Counted from the first letter of the stretch, positions 35,770 to 45,173 are shown. The stretch is DNA of 64,000 bases from Acinetobacter sp. ANC 5054 (GCF_002135295.1 NZ_NEGG01000014.1:31024-95023), one strand, 5' to 3'. Made by a program: numbers and translations. The notes: generated from the sequence alone by a model not told the origin.

Positions 35770-37902
35770 ATGAGCGCAATTCAATTTGAAAAAAATGCCG
35801 ACAACATCGTCATCCTCACACTGGATTCTCCAAACCAGTCTGCCAACACCATGAATGCAGACTTCCGTACTGCCCTAAGCGAAACCGTAGAAAAACTGCA
35901 AGCTGATGAAAATATTGCTGGCATTATTTTCCGTTCAGCAAAAAAGACCTTCTTTGCTGGCGGTGATTTAGATGAACTGATTCTAGCCACACCAGAGCAT
36001 GCCACTGAGTTCTTCAATATGATTGAAGAGATGAAAGCCAAACTGCGTTACATCGAAACTCGTGGTGTTCCTGTGGTAGCAGCACTTAATGGTACGGCGC
36101 TTGGTGGTGGCTGGGAACTGGCTTTAGGCTGTCATTACCGTGTAGCGTTAAATGATGCCAAAGCAAAATTTGGCTTGCCCGAAGTAACTTTGGGCTTACT
36201 GCCAGGCGGTGGCGGTGTGGTGCGTATGACGCGCTTACTGGGTCTACAAAATGCGTTTCCATTTTTGATGGAAGGCAAGCAATTTGGTGTAGATAGGGCT
36301 AAATCGCTGGGGCTGATTCATGACACAGCAGATTCAGAACAAGAATTACTAGATAAATCGATAGCTTGGGTCAAAGCCAATCCAAAATCGCAGCAACCTT
36401 TTGATGTCAAAGGCTACAAAATTCCGGGGGGCACGCCCTCTACACCGGCTGTGGCGCAAATGCTCGCCATTGCGCCTGCTATGCTTCGTGATAAAACCAA
36501 AGGCTGTTACCCTGCACCTGAAGCGATTATGGCAGCTGCCGTAGAAGGCGCGCAGGTCGATGTAGATACCGCGCTCACTATTGAATCCCGCTATTTCACC
36601 TACCTAGCAACAGGCCAAATCTCTAAAAACATGATTGGCACCTTTTGGCATGGACTCAATGCCATTAAATCTGGTGCCAGCCGACCAAAAGATGCAGCCA
36701 AATGGAAAGCCACTAAAGTTGGTATTTTAGGTGCAGGTATGATGGGTGCAGGCATTGCCTATGCCACGGCCAGCAAAGGCATCGCTGTGGTGTTAAAGGA
36801 TGTGTCAGTCGAAGCTGCGGAAAAAGGCAAAGCTTATAGCCAAAAATTGCTGGATAAAAAAGTGTCGCAAGGCCGCCTCAGTGCAGAAAAACGCGATCAG
36901 GTTTTAGGGTTAATTCACGCCACTTCTGAAGCTGCCGATTTACAAGGCTGTGACCTAATTATTGAAGCCGTATTTGAAAATCAAGAATTAAAAGCCAAAG
37001 TTACCCAAGAAGCTGAAGCCTATTTGGCGGATGGCGGTGTGTTTGCATCGAATACTTCTACTTTACCCATCTCAGGTTTGGCAACAGCATCCAAAGATCA
37101 AGCGCATTTTATTGGCCTGCACTTTTTTAGTCCTGTCGACAAAATGCAGCTAGTCGAAATTATTAAAGGCAAAAACACCTCGGCAGAAACTTTGGCCAAA
37201 GCCTTTGACTATGTACAGCAAATTGGCAAAACGCCAATTGTGGTGAATGACAGCCGCGGCTTCTTTACCAGCCGTGTCTTTGGTACTTTTGTACAGGAAG
37301 GCTTGCGTCTGCTATCGGAAGGTGTGCATCCAGCACGAATTGAAATGGCAGCGCTGAAAGCTGGCATGCCCGTTGGTCCACTGGCGATTCAAGATGAAGT
37401 CTCGCTGACCCTTTCTGAACATGTCGCAAGCGAAACTCGTAAAGCGCTGCAGGCCGAAGGCAAAGACTTGCCCCACTCAGGCGCAGATGAGGTCATTCAC
37501 AGCATGATTCATGAGTTTGAACGTAAAGGAAAAGCCGCAGGCGCAGGTTTCTATGACTATCCTGAAGGCGGTAAAAAGCATTTATGGGCAGGCTTAAGCA
37601 AATGGCAAAAAGATATCCACATTTCTGAACAGGAAATGATAGACCGCTTCCTGTTTGTACAGTCACTCGATACCCTACGCTGCTTAGAGGAAGGTGTTTT
37701 AGAATCAACCGTCGATGGCAATGTCGGTTCAATCTTCGGCATTGGCTTTGCCCCATGGACGGGTGGCGCACTGCAATTCTTAAATCAATATGGCTTAGAA
37801 AAAGCATTGGTACGCGCTAATACGTTAGAAGCAAAATACGGCGAACGCTTTAAAGCACCGCAATTGCTGAAAGATAAAGCGGACAAAGGCCAATTGATCT
37901 AA
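35770..37902 (+). CDS. FadJ/FadB-type multifunctional enoyl-CoA hydratase / 3-hydroxyacyl-CoA dehydrogenase
   Basis: A 710-residue protein. The N-terminal crotonase domain has FFAGGDLDEL (oxyanion hole) near 60, and the catalytic Glu residues in GGWELALGC and GLPEVTLGLLPGGGG. The C-terminal dehydrogenase has the NAD motif GILGAGMMGAGIAYA near 318 and the catalytic His in IGLHFFSPVDKMQLVE. It carries out hydration and oxidation in beta-oxidation. Partner of the preceding thiolase. E. coli has FadB (with FadA) and FadJ (with FadI); I do not choose between them. Confidence 0.9.
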   Translation: MSAIQFEKNADNIVILTLDSPNQSANTMNADFRTALSETVEKLQADENIAGIIFRSAKKTFFAGGDLDELILATPEHATEFFNMIEEMKAKLRYIETRGVPVVAALNGTALGGGWELALGCHYRVALNDAKAKFGLPEVTLGLLPGGGGVVRMTRLLGLQNAFPFLMEGKQFGVDRAKSLGLIHDTADSEQELLDKSIAWVKANPKSQQPFDVKGYKIPGGTPSTPAVAQMLAIAPAMLRDKTKGCYPAPEAIMAAAVEGAQVDVDTALTIESRYFTYLATGQISKNMIGTFWHGLNAIKSGASRPKDAAKWKATKVGILGAGMMGAGIAYATASKGIAVVLKDVSVEAAEKGKAYSQKLLDKKVSQGRLSAEKRDQVLGLIHATSEAADLQGCDLIIEAVFENQELKAKVTQEAEAYLADGGVFASNTSTLPISGLATASKDQAHFIGLHFFSPVDKMQLVEIIKGKNTSAETLAKAFDYVQQIGKTPIVVNDSRGFFTSRVFGTFVQEGLRLLSEGVHPARIEMAALKAGMPVGPLAIQDEVSLTLSEHVASETRKALQAEGKDLPHSGADEVIHSMIHEFERKGKAAGAGFYDYPEGGKKHLWAGLSKWQKDIHISEQEMIDRFLFVQSLDTLRCLEEGVLESTVDGNVGSIFGIGFAPWTGGALQFLNQYGLEKALVRANTLEAKYGERFKAPQLLKDKADKGQLI

Positions 37903-37919
37903 TCATTTTATGAGACGTC

Positions 37920-37944
37920 AAAAAGGAGCCTCGTGCTCCTTTTT
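37920..37944. terminator. Terminator of the beta-oxidation operon
   Basis: Stem AAAAAGGAGC / GCTCCTTTTT with a 5-nt loop; symmetric. Confidence 0.85.
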
Positions 37945-38016
37945 GTTTTTCAATCTCGTCTAATTGCAACTGAGTTGGAAGAATCATCCATTCAACAAAT
38001 ACAGCGTAAATGGACC

Positions 38017-38490
38017 TTAGCCATTTTGCCTGACAGGAAAGCCTGTAAATGTTTTGAGTTCTTTTAAAATAAACATGCTTTGCATTTCTTTAATACCCGG
38101 TAAGCGCCGAATTACCGACATTGAAAACTCTGCATAAGTATCCAAATCTGGCGACACCACTTGCAGTAAAAAGTCAGCATCCCCACCTACACTATAGCAA
38201 GCCACCACATTATCCAGCTCTGCCACTTTCTCTTCAAATTTACGCGCCTCGGCTTCGCTGTGGCTGTCAATGCTGACACGGATAAATACCATTACTCCCA
38301 AACCCAATTTCTTGCGGTCGAGCAGCACACCATAGCCACGGATGACGCCTGTATCTTCCAGCCGCTTTACTCTACGCCAGCAGGGAGACGCAGACATGCC
38401 AATTTGTTCTGCAAGCTGCTGGTTGGTGGTACGTGAATCTTGCTGCAGCCTGTTCAGGATTTTTTCATCGCTGCGGTCTATTTTGATCAT
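38017..38490 (-). CDS. Lrp/AsnC-family transcriptional regulator
   Basis: A 157-residue regulator: N-terminal HTH with TTNQQLAEQIGMSASPCWRR (about 22-41) and C-terminal RAM ligand-binding domain (VVACYSVGGDADFLLQVVSP near 95). It binds an amino acid and regulates transport or metabolism. It is divergent from a LysE-type exporter, a standard pairing, so it probably controls that gene and itself. The window of 134 bp between them holds GGGTAT/ATAGGG-like inverted repeats. Confidence 0.9.
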   Translation of the reverse strand: MIKIDRSDEKILNRLQQDSRTTNQQLAEQIGMSASPCWRRVKRLEDTGVIRGYGVLLDRKKLGLGVMVFIRVSIDSHSEAEARKFEEKVAELDNVVACYSVGGDADFLLQVVSPDLDTYAEFSMSVIRRLPGIKEMQSMFILKELKTFTGFPVRQNG

Positions 38491-38491
38491 T

Positions 38492-38556
38492 GGGTATATT
38501 TATCCCATTTATAACTATACTACGTTAATTTATACCCTATTTTATAAAATATAGGG
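38492..38556. promoter_or_regulatory. Candidate Lrp-type operators between the regulator and exporter
   Basis: Two imperfect inverted repeats: GGGTATATTTATCCC (38492-38506) and CCCTAT (38535-38540) / ATAGGG (38551-38556). They share GGGT/ACCC and GGG-A-T-rich arms and lie about one helical-turn multiple apart, as expected for Lrp-type multimers. Confidence 0.45.
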
Positions 38557-38624
38557 AATAAATAGAGCAAATCACCCTTCTGCAATGTTCAACAATATTT
38601 GCAATATACGTTTGGACAAGAAAG

Positions 38625-39263
38625 ATGAATGAATTCGCTTTACTCAGCAGCTATGCCTTAGCTTTAGGCGCAGCAGCGCTGATCCCAGGGCCTGGAATGA
38701 CAGGATTAATGTTTAAAACCCTCAATCAAAATAGCCTTAAAGGTTTTATAATGCTGGCAGGTTTAATCACAGGAGATTTAATATTTCTCGGTATTGCACT
38801 TTTGGGATTGAACTGGATTGGGACAATTTTAAATGGCGTTTTCAACCAAGTGCTGATCGTCATTTGCAATATATATCTTCTATATTTAGCATACACATTT
38901 TGGCGCATACCAGCGTTGCAAGCGCAGGATAATACCTCGCTCAAGGCTGATTCCGACTATGTTGATGGCTTACTACTGACGCTGAGCAATCCCAAAACGA
39001 TTTCATTTTATTTAGCGCTGCTGCCTGCTATTTTAGGTACTGCTCCACTTGAGCTGCATCTCTTGCTATTGATCGTATTCATTACCCTGCTGACGTTATT
39101 GATCGCTGGGAGTCTCTATATTGCAGGCGCAGCGCAAATGCAGCGCTGTACACATCACCCTTTCTTTCAGCATATTCTATTAAAAGGCACTGCCCTCATT
39201 ATGATCGCTTTTGCGTTTAGCATGATTTTCCACAAAATACAGCCCATGCTCATGTGGCATTAA
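38625..39263 (+). CDS. LysE-family amino acid exporter
   Basis: A 212-residue translocator with about six membrane segments. The N-terminus ALAALIPGPGMTG and TLSNPKTISFYLALLPAI are typical of LysE/RhtB. It exports an amino acid (Lys, Thr, homoserine or Leu/Met in known members), not deducible here. It is divergent from the Lrp-type regulator. Confidence 0.85.
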   Translation: MNEFALLSSYALALGAAALIPGPGMTGLMFKTLNQNSLKGFIMLAGLITGDLIFLGIALLGLNWIGTILNGVFNQVLIVICNIYLLYLAYTFWRIPALQAQDNTSLKADSDYVDGLLLTLSNPKTISFYLALLPAILGTAPLELHLLLLIVFITLLTLLIAGSLYIAGAAQMQRCTHHPFFQHILLKGTALIMIAFAFSMIFHKIQPMLMWH

Positions 39264-39382
39264 ACACTTTTATAAAAGCCTTAATAAAACATGCCATTCA
39301 GAGAAATTGAAACTTATATGCAGTTTCTATGTTATAAAGTAACAAGTTTTTGAATTCTTTTTATTCGATTAGGTATGCTGTT

Positions 39383-39730
39383 ATGACAGATCATTCTTCT
39401 CCTGAAAAATCGCCTTGGGGCTGGAAAGCGCTCATTATTTTTTGCATTCTAGGTGCATTATTTTTAGGTATATTTTGGCTAGCTGTGAACAATGAACCAG
39501 ATTATATGCCAAGTCAGCAAAAGAAAGATGCAACCCAACAACATGCCTTTAAAAAAGCTCCTGTCATGTCAGAAGAAGCGATACAACAAGCGCAAGCAGA
39601 TAAAGCTGCACGTGAACAATCGGCAAGTGGTGCTATGACAGCTGAAGAGATGCATATGTCTTCAGAACAACATGCACAAATGGAACATACGGGTACTGAA
39701 CATAACCCTAGCCATGAACAAAGTCACTGA
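39383..39730 (+). CDS. Small single-pass membrane protein with Met/His-rich tail
   Basis: A 115-residue protein: short cytoplasmic N-terminus, one membrane segment (ALIIFCILGALFLGIFWLAV, about 15-34), then a soluble tail whose last 30 residues are full of Met, His and Glu (EEMHMSSEQHAQMEHTG, then HNPSHEQSH). Such tails bind copper or other soft metals in unrelated proteins. I start at the ATG 39383, preceded by AGGT, not the TTG at 39350. No family recognised. Metal binding is inference. Confidence 0.65.
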   Translation: MTDHSSPEKSPWGWKALIIFCILGALFLGIFWLAVNNEPDYMPSQQKKDATQQHAFKKAPVMSEEAIQQAQADKAAREQSASGAMTAEEMHMSSEQHAQMEHTGTEHNPSHEQSH

Positions 39731-39740
39731 TCTCATCAAT

Positions 39741-39770
39741 AAAAAACGCTTATATAATTAAGCGTTTTTT
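39741..39770 (+). terminator. Terminator of the Met/His-rich gene
   Basis: Stem AAAAAACGCTTA / TAAGCGTTTTTT with a 6-nt loop; symmetric. Confidence 0.85.
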
Positions 39771-39801
39771 ATATCTAATTTGGCTAAACCTGTATTACAT
39801 T

Positions 39802-40224
39802 TTAAAAACATAAGCGCATATCTATATGTGGAATCCCACAATCTAAATACTCTTCACCTTCGACTACAAGTCCAAGCGATGCATAAAATTCAATAGCATG
39901 GACTTGTGAAGAAAGTTTCACAAATGATCGACCTTGTTGCTGCGCTAATTGAATAATATGTTGCATCAATTTACGACCCACGCCCTGCCCGCGATACGCT
40001 TGAAGCACAGCCACGCGACCAATACTGTTATTTTTAAGCAACCGTGCTGTGGCAATGGCCTGTTCTTGATCATAGGCAATGAAATGCAAAGAGATGGCAT
40101 CTTCAGCGTCCCATTCATCCGCCGATGAAATATGTTGTTCTTGAATAAAAACTTGCTCGCGAATCAGTTTCGCATCAGTCTCTAAATTAGCCCAACAACC
40201 ATTGCGTATTTTAAAATCTGACAT
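39802..40224 (-). CDS. GNAT acetyltransferase, ElaA-like
   Basis: A 140-residue GNAT-fold acetyltransferase. The acetyl-CoA loop is RVAVLQAYRGQGVGRKLM (Q/RxxGxG/A). The C-terminal GLVVEGEEYLDCGIPHIDMRL resembles the ElaA group. Substrate is unknown. The start at 40224 has GGAAG at 5 to 9 nt; an in-frame ATG at 40236 is the alternative. Confidence 0.8.
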   Translation of the reverse strand: MSDFKIRNGCWANLETDAKLIREQVFIQEQHISSADEWDAEDAISLHFIAYDQEQAIATARLLKNNSIGRVAVLQAYRGQGVGRKLMQHIIQLAQQQGRSFVKLSSQVHAIEFYASLGLVVEGEEYLDCGIPHIDMRLCF

Positions 40225-40357
40225 CAAAGCTTCCATTTCTAACCAATATTCAATTTTAAATAGTTTAAAACAGCCTTTACTTAAATCTACTTTTTATTCA
40301 CTGTTCAATTGCTTAAATTGTCTGTTTTTCAAATTCATATATACAAAAAACGCAAAG

Positions 40358-41071
40358 ATGAAAAATATGAAAAATATGAAAATTCGTATACCGTTACAAT
40401 ATGCTTTTGTCTCAATCGCTTTATCAATCAGTACCCTTTCCCAAGGTGCTTCAACCGATGTTGAACGTGCGAAAAAGCTCTCGCAACTAACCATTGATTT
40501 ATTTGCAGAGCATTCCAAAGAAAATGTCCTCAAATATGGTGCATTGATCGCCAATAAGAGTGAAAAGGAATTAAACGAGCTTTATAAAAACAATCTAGAT
40601 GCAATCATGCCTGATTCTTATGCGTTATTTAACCAAGCTATGAAACAACAGTTAAGTCAGGAAGATTTCAAACTCCTTGAACCTGTATTCAAAAAACAAT
40701 TCAAGTTTCAAAGTGATGCATACGCAAGCTGTAAACTTACAGGAAAAATCTCACAGCCAACACCAACAAGTTATAGCTTTCCTTTGATTTGCAGACTTCC
40801 TTTTGCAAATTTTGATTCAATCCAACAACCAGAGAAAGTAGAAAATGAGAGCGACGCCCAATACGGTGCAAGAGTCATGAATTTTTTGCTTGATCAACTT
40901 ATTGCATCACCGAAAAGGGATTTTGAAACGCAGATTTTGATTCATGCAGATAAAGCGACCAATATTTTTCTTCCTGAATTGGATGATAATAATTATTTTC
41001 CAACAAGTGTGAGCAACAGCATTACAGGAACAACCCAAGAAGAGTTAGCAGTAGAAGACTTAACCGAATAA
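40358..41071 (+). CDS. Hypothetical exported protein, 237 aa
   Basis: A protein with a signal peptide (IRIPLQYAFVSIALSISTLSQGA) and a soluble, helix-rich, Glu/Lys-rich body with two Cys (YASCKLTG, LICRLPFA) that could form a disulfide. No family recognised. Three possible Met starts (40358, 40367, 40376) come from a 9-bp tandem repeat; all give the same signal peptide. It ends at a terminator shared with the next gene. Confidence 0.65.
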   Translation: MKNMKNMKIRIPLQYAFVSIALSISTLSQGASTDVERAKKLSQLTIDLFAEHSKENVLKYGALIANKSEKELNELYKNNLDAIMPDSYALFNQAMKQQLSQEDFKLLEPVFKKQFKFQSDAYASCKLTGKISQPTPTSYSFPLICRLPFANFDSIQQPEKVENESDAQYGARVMNFLLDQLIASPKRDFETQILIHADKATNIFLPELDDNNYFPTSVSNSITGTTQEELAVEDLTE

Positions 41072-41092
41072 GTCAATATTTTACTTGCTGCC

Positions 41093-41122
41093 AAAAAAAG
41101 ATGCTCATGAAGCATCTTTTTT
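41093..41122. terminator. Bidirectional terminator
   Basis: Stem AAAAAAGATGCT / AGCATCTTTTTT with a 5-nt loop, between convergent genes. Confidence 0.85.
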
Positions 41123-41131
41123 CAATTTAAT

Positions 41132-42358
41132 TTAACATTTACAACCTATATCTTGCTGATCCCATTGATCATTCAATAACAACTCTAAGGAATGCTTTTT
41201 GATGCCATACATTTCTTTTAATGCTTGTATTTGTGCCAAAACAGCCTGATCAGGCTCTTGATAATCTTGACGTTTAGTCGCCAAAATCATTTTATTTTTG
41301 CTGGTGTGTTCAAGTGCCACAAATTCAAACACTTTGGTTTCATAGCCATATGCTTTAAGCAATAAAGCACGTATGGTATCGGTCAGCATTTCAGCTTGTT
41401 GCCCTGCATGAATGCCAAATTGCAACATTGGCGCCAATACTTTCGGTGCTTGAAGCTGAGGACGTAACTCCTTATGACAGCATGGTGCACACATGATCAT
41501 CTGCGCATTCAAACGAATGCCAGTATGAATCGCAAAATCTGTCGCTACATCACAGGCATGCAACGCAATCATCACATCCAAACGCTCTGGTTCATAGGTA
41601 CGCACATCCCCTTGGAAAAAGCCGAGCTGGTTGAAGTTGGATTGAGCTGCAACACCTTGGCAAAATTCCACCATTTTTGGATTCAGCTCAACGCCGGTAA
41701 CAAAAGGCGTTTGCAAATGCTTCGCCAAATAGTCATATAGCGCAAAAGTCAGATAGCCCTTGCCTGAGCCAAAATCCACCACATGTAGTGGCTGATCAGC
41801 CTGCTGAATTTGTTGCACTGCGCCTGCACAGATCTCTACAAATTTATTGATCTGTTTCCATTTACGCGCCATGCTCGGAATAATTTGAGCATTGGCATCG
41901 GTAATGCCCAAGGGCTGTAAGAAATAGCTATCCTGATCGACATAACGATGTTTAGCACGATCATGGCCTTGCTGTTCAACCTTATTGGTTTGACCTGATG
42001 TAGATTTGGTTTTACTCACCGTGAGCATGACTTTCTTTTTATTCTTTTTAAGTTGTAACTCTTCATCAAGGGTTATTAAATTTGCTTGTTTACAACATGA
42101 CAGAAGCTGTTCAACTTGGGCAAGTGCCGTACCTATCGGGTAATTTTTCGTGATGTCTTGAGTCTTATATCTGTACAAACAGCTTAAAACGAATTCACCT
42201 TGTAGCGAAATGACTCTTAAGGTCATTTTTTCCAACTGTTCAAGTTCGCCTTTATATTGACTCAAGATCATGCGATCAAAACTTTGTGTTTCAATGGCTT
42301 GCTGAAAGGCTGCTAAAAATTGCTGCTCTTGCGTAGAGGGAGAAGCCAAAGATAACAT
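41132..42358 (-). CDS. SAM-dependent methyltransferase (class I), 408 aa
   Basis: A methyltransferase-domain protein with motif I VVDFGSGKGYLTFALYDYL (near residue 195), ALHACDVATDFAIH and CAPCCHKELRPQL. The fold and the CCHKEL Cys/His cluster are typical of the Methyltransf_32 type, often described as RNA- or unknown-substrate methyltransferases. The N-terminal 150 residues lack a recognised domain. The C-terminus ends in a CKC. It is a single gene; substrate unknown. Confidence 0.75.
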   Translation of the reverse strand: MLSLASPSTQEQQFLAAFQQAIETQSFDRMILSQYKGELEQLEKMTLRVISLQGEFVLSCLYRYKTQDITKNYPIGTALAQVEQLLSCCKQANLITLDEELQLKKNKKKVMLTVSKTKSTSGQTNKVEQQGHDRAKHRYVDQDSYFLQPLGITDANAQIIPSMARKWKQINKFVEICAGAVQQIQQADQPLHVVDFGSGKGYLTFALYDYLAKHLQTPFVTGVELNPKMVEFCQGVAAQSNFNQLGFFQGDVRTYEPERLDVMIALHACDVATDFAIHTGIRLNAQMIMCAPCCHKELRPQLQAPKVLAPMLQFGIHAGQQAEMLTDTIRALLLKAYGYETKVFEFVALEHTSKNKMILATKRQDYQEPDQAVLAQIQALKEMYGIKKHSLELLLNDQWDQQDIGCKC

Positions 42359-42465
42359 AATATAAACCTAAATAAATTTGCATCCCAATTTTAAATCTTC
42401 TTACACCAAAAGCAAAATTGAATTACTATACACATGTATATTTAAACTATTATAAAACTACGCCT

Positions 42466-43107
42466 ATGAACGCTCCCACTATTGCTGCTTATGATCCTGC
42501 TGAAGAAAAAATGAATTTCTACACTCATGCTCTGGGTGCAGTATTATCATTCATCGCAGGTATTTTATTGATTATTAAAGGTTCTTACTTACCAACTGGA
42601 CAATGGATTGCACTTTGGGTGTATGCCTTCAGCATGATTTTATTGTTTTCAGCCTCAAGCTTATATCACTTTGCCGAGTCGCCAGAACGCCGCGGCATGT
42701 ATAAAAAACTCGACCATACTGCGATTTATTATCTCATCGCGGGGACTTACACCCCTTTTCTAGCTATCGCCATTCCAACAGCAAAAGCCCACTATTTACT
42801 TATTGCTCTTTGGGTGATCGCAGTTATTGGAACATTATTCAAGTTAATATTCATCCATCGTTTCCAGAAGGTTTCGCTCATTGCATATTTGGTTATGGGA
42901 TGGCTAGCATTACTAGTAATGGATGATATGCAACGCTTTTTATCTGATCAAGCTTTAACCTACCTGATCATTGGCGGGCTATCTTATACAATCGGTGCAT
43001 TGTTTTATGCCCTAAAAAAGGTAAGATATACACACGCTATCTGGCATATTTTTGTATTGATAGGCGCAGGATCACATTTCCTGTCGATTTATCTATACGT
43101 GATATAA
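42466..43107 (+). CDS. Hemolysin III/PAQR-family membrane protein (YqfA-like)
   Basis: A 213-residue protein with about seven membrane segments. The conserved motifs are EEKMNFYTHALGAVLSF, SASSLYHFAES (Ser/His), KLDHTAIYYLIAGTYTP (Asp) and the C-terminal HAIWHIFVLIGAGSHF with two His. In the eukaryotic PAQR relatives these residues hold zinc in ceramidase-like sites. The bacterial function is poorly known. I start at the ATG 42466; an in-frame TTG at 42418 is weaker. Confidence 0.85.
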   Translation: MNAPTIAAYDPAEEKMNFYTHALGAVLSFIAGILLIIKGSYLPTGQWIALWVYAFSMILLFSASSLYHFAESPERRGMYKKLDHTAIYYLIAGTYTPFLAIAIPTAKAHYLLIALWVIAVIGTLFKLIFIHRFQKVSLIAYLVMGWLALLVMDDMQRFLSDQALTYLIIGGLSYTIGALFYALKKVRYTHAIWHIFVLIGAGSHFLSIYLYVI

Positions 43108-43252
43108 CCCGCTAACACTGCATTCTTTAGTGACCCTAATTCCGCAGGATGTAAGTAGGTATTTCGTATTTTTTTAAGAAATTACGCCTTTTTTAAAAAG
43201 ATTACGCTTTTAAAACTAAGTTCAATTATTTTTAGTAAGTGTAAGGTCCACC

Positions 43253-44566
43253 ATGGCGTCTTCAAGTGCTGCTGCATCGGAACAGCAACCAACAAATTCA
43301 AAATTCCGCGTACTTACAGCAAGTCTCGTAGGTACGACAATCGAGTTCTTCGATTTCTATATCTATGCAACTGCGGCTGTCATTATCTTCCCGCATCTGT
43401 TCTTCCCTGCAAGTACAGATCCAACAACTGCGACTATTCAATCTTTAGCGACCTTCGCGATTGCGTTTATTGCCCGTCCGATTGGTGCAGCATTTTTCGG
43501 CCATCTCGGTGACCGTATTGGTCGAAAAGCAACCCTCGTTGCTGCCCTCCTCACTATGGGTATTTCGACCGTTTGTATTGGTTTACTTCCAACCTATGCA
43601 CAAATTGGTATCGTAGCGCCGTTATTACTCGCACTTTGCCGCTTAGGCCAAGGTTTAGGCTTAGGTGGTGAATGGTCGGGGGCGGTTCTGCTTGCAACTG
43701 AAAACGCTCCAGAAGGCAAACGTGCATGGTACGGTATGTTCCCTCAATTGGGTGCACCTATCGGATTTATTCTTGCGACTGGCTCATTCTTGACGCTTGG
43801 TCATTTCATGTCTGAAGCAGAATTTATGCAATGGGGCTGGCGTATTCCATTTATTGCAAGTGCATTACTGGTGATTGTCGGCCTTTGGATTCGTCTAAAA
43901 CTACATGAAACTCCTGCGTTCCAAAAAGTTTTGGATAAGCAAAAAGAAGTTAACATTCCATTTAAAGAAGTGATCACAAAACACTGGGGTATGTTGATTC
44001 TTGGTACGATTGCAGCCATTTGTACATTCGTAGTGTTCTACTTGACTACAGTATTCGCATTACAATGGGGTACCACTCAGCTCGGTTACTCGCGTGAAGA
44101 GTTTTTAAAACTTCAACTTGTAGCAACACTCTGTTTTGCAGCGTTCATTCCACTTTCTGCGGTATTCGCTGAGAAATTTGGTCGTAAAGCGACATCCATT
44201 GCGGTTTGCGTAGTATCGGCATTATTCGGTTTAGTCTTCTCAAGCATGCTCGAGTCTGGCAGCACAGCAGTTGTGTTCCTGTTCCTATGTATTGGTCTTG
44301 CGATCATGGGTTTAACGTATGGCCCAATTGGCACTGTATTATCTGAAATTTTCCCGACTTCAGTTCGTTATACAGGCTCTGCTTTAACCTTTAACTTGGC
44401 AGGGATCTTCGGTGCGTCATTTGCACCGCTGATCGCAACAAAACTTGCAACAGGTTACGGTTTATATGCTGTAGGTTACTACTTAACAGCGGCATCAATT
44501 CTTTCACTATTGGCATTCTTGCTGATTCGTGAAACCAAAAATGATGATGTGAATAATCAGGTTTAA
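43253..44566 (+). CDS. MFS transporter, metabolite:H+ symporter (MHS) family
   Basis: A 437-residue transporter with 12 predicted segments. MHS traits: TTIEFFDFYIYATAAVIIFP in TM1, GHLGDRIGRKATLVAALL in loop 2-3, RLGQGLGLGGEWSGAVLL in TM4. The family (ProP, ShiA, KgtP) imports organic acids, betaine or shikimate by proton symport; the substrate is not visible. It has a strong terminator and no coupled gene. Confidence 0.87.
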   Translation: MASSSAAASEQQPTNSKFRVLTASLVGTTIEFFDFYIYATAAVIIFPHLFFPASTDPTTATIQSLATFAIAFIARPIGAAFFGHLGDRIGRKATLVAALLTMGISTVCIGLLPTYAQIGIVAPLLLALCRLGQGLGLGGEWSGAVLLATENAPEGKRAWYGMFPQLGAPIGFILATGSFLTLGHFMSEAEFMQWGWRIPFIASALLVIVGLWIRLKLHETPAFQKVLDKQKEVNIPFKEVITKHWGMLILGTIAAICTFVVFYLTTVFALQWGTTQLGYSREEFLKLQLVATLCFAAFIPLSAVFAEKFGRKATSIAVCVVSALFGLVFSSMLESGSTAVVFLFLCIGLAIMGLTYGPIGTVLSEIFPTSVRYTGSALTFNLAGIFGASFAPLIATKLATGYGLYAVGYYLTAASILSLLAFLLIRETKNDDVNNQV

Positions 44567-44579
44567 TTCTGCTCTTCAC

Positions 44580-44611
44580 AAAAAAGCCAGCATGACAATG
44601 CTGGCTTTTTT
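44580..44611 (+). terminator. Terminator of the MHS transporter gene
   Basis: Stem AAAAAAGCCAGCAT / ATGCTGGCTTTTTT with a 4-nt loop. Confidence 0.9.
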
Positions 44612-44661
44612 ATGCTTTAAGATCATGAATAGGCCATTCTATTGAATATCCCTATTACCCA

Positions 44662-45009
44662 CTATATCGCTTGCTGAAGATCATCCATCATCAACTGATA
44701 GGTATCTTCAAATTGCGCACGATCGCCACCTGAGTTGTAGTAGCTTGGCACAATATAAGTCACCACTTGCTGATGATCCTCATTGAAATACAGCACATTC
44801 ACTAAACGTTCAATTTCATCTTCAACAATGCCATTTTGCGTCACTAACTTAACAAACTGTGCATAAAAATTTGTAGAGAAACCTTGGTCCCCAACATCAG
44901 AAGCTGATGTAAAATCAACTTCTAGCTGCTTTAAACCTTGTTCGATTTGAGCCGATTGCTCCTCTGTAATGCCAAACAATGTACCAATTTCTTTATGGAA
45001 TTCTGACAT
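44662..45009 (-). CDS. Hypothetical acidic cytoplasmic protein, 115 aa
   Basis: A soluble protein rich in Asp/Glu/Gln with no signal peptide, membrane segment or recognised motif. Predicted to be mainly helical (ITEEQSAQIEQGLKQLEVDF). Codon use fits its neighbours. No function can be assigned. Confidence 0.6.
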   Translation of the reverse strand: MSEFHKEIGTLFGITEEQSAQIEQGLKQLEVDFTSASDVGDQGFSTNFYAQFVKLVTQNGIVEDEIERLVNVLYFNEDHQQVVTYIVPSYYNSGGDRAQFEDTYQLMMDDLQQAI

Positions 45010-45173
45010 AGTAAGCTACTCATAATTAGTGTGATGTTGCTATTGAAAGCTTTATATTTGTTCTCTGTTGAGTATCACATCAACCACAATGTAACACTGC
45101 CACATCATCAAATTGAGCTTTTGACTCCACCAATATAATAAGAGTTGTCTTGTATTTCCAATACCACTTGTCG

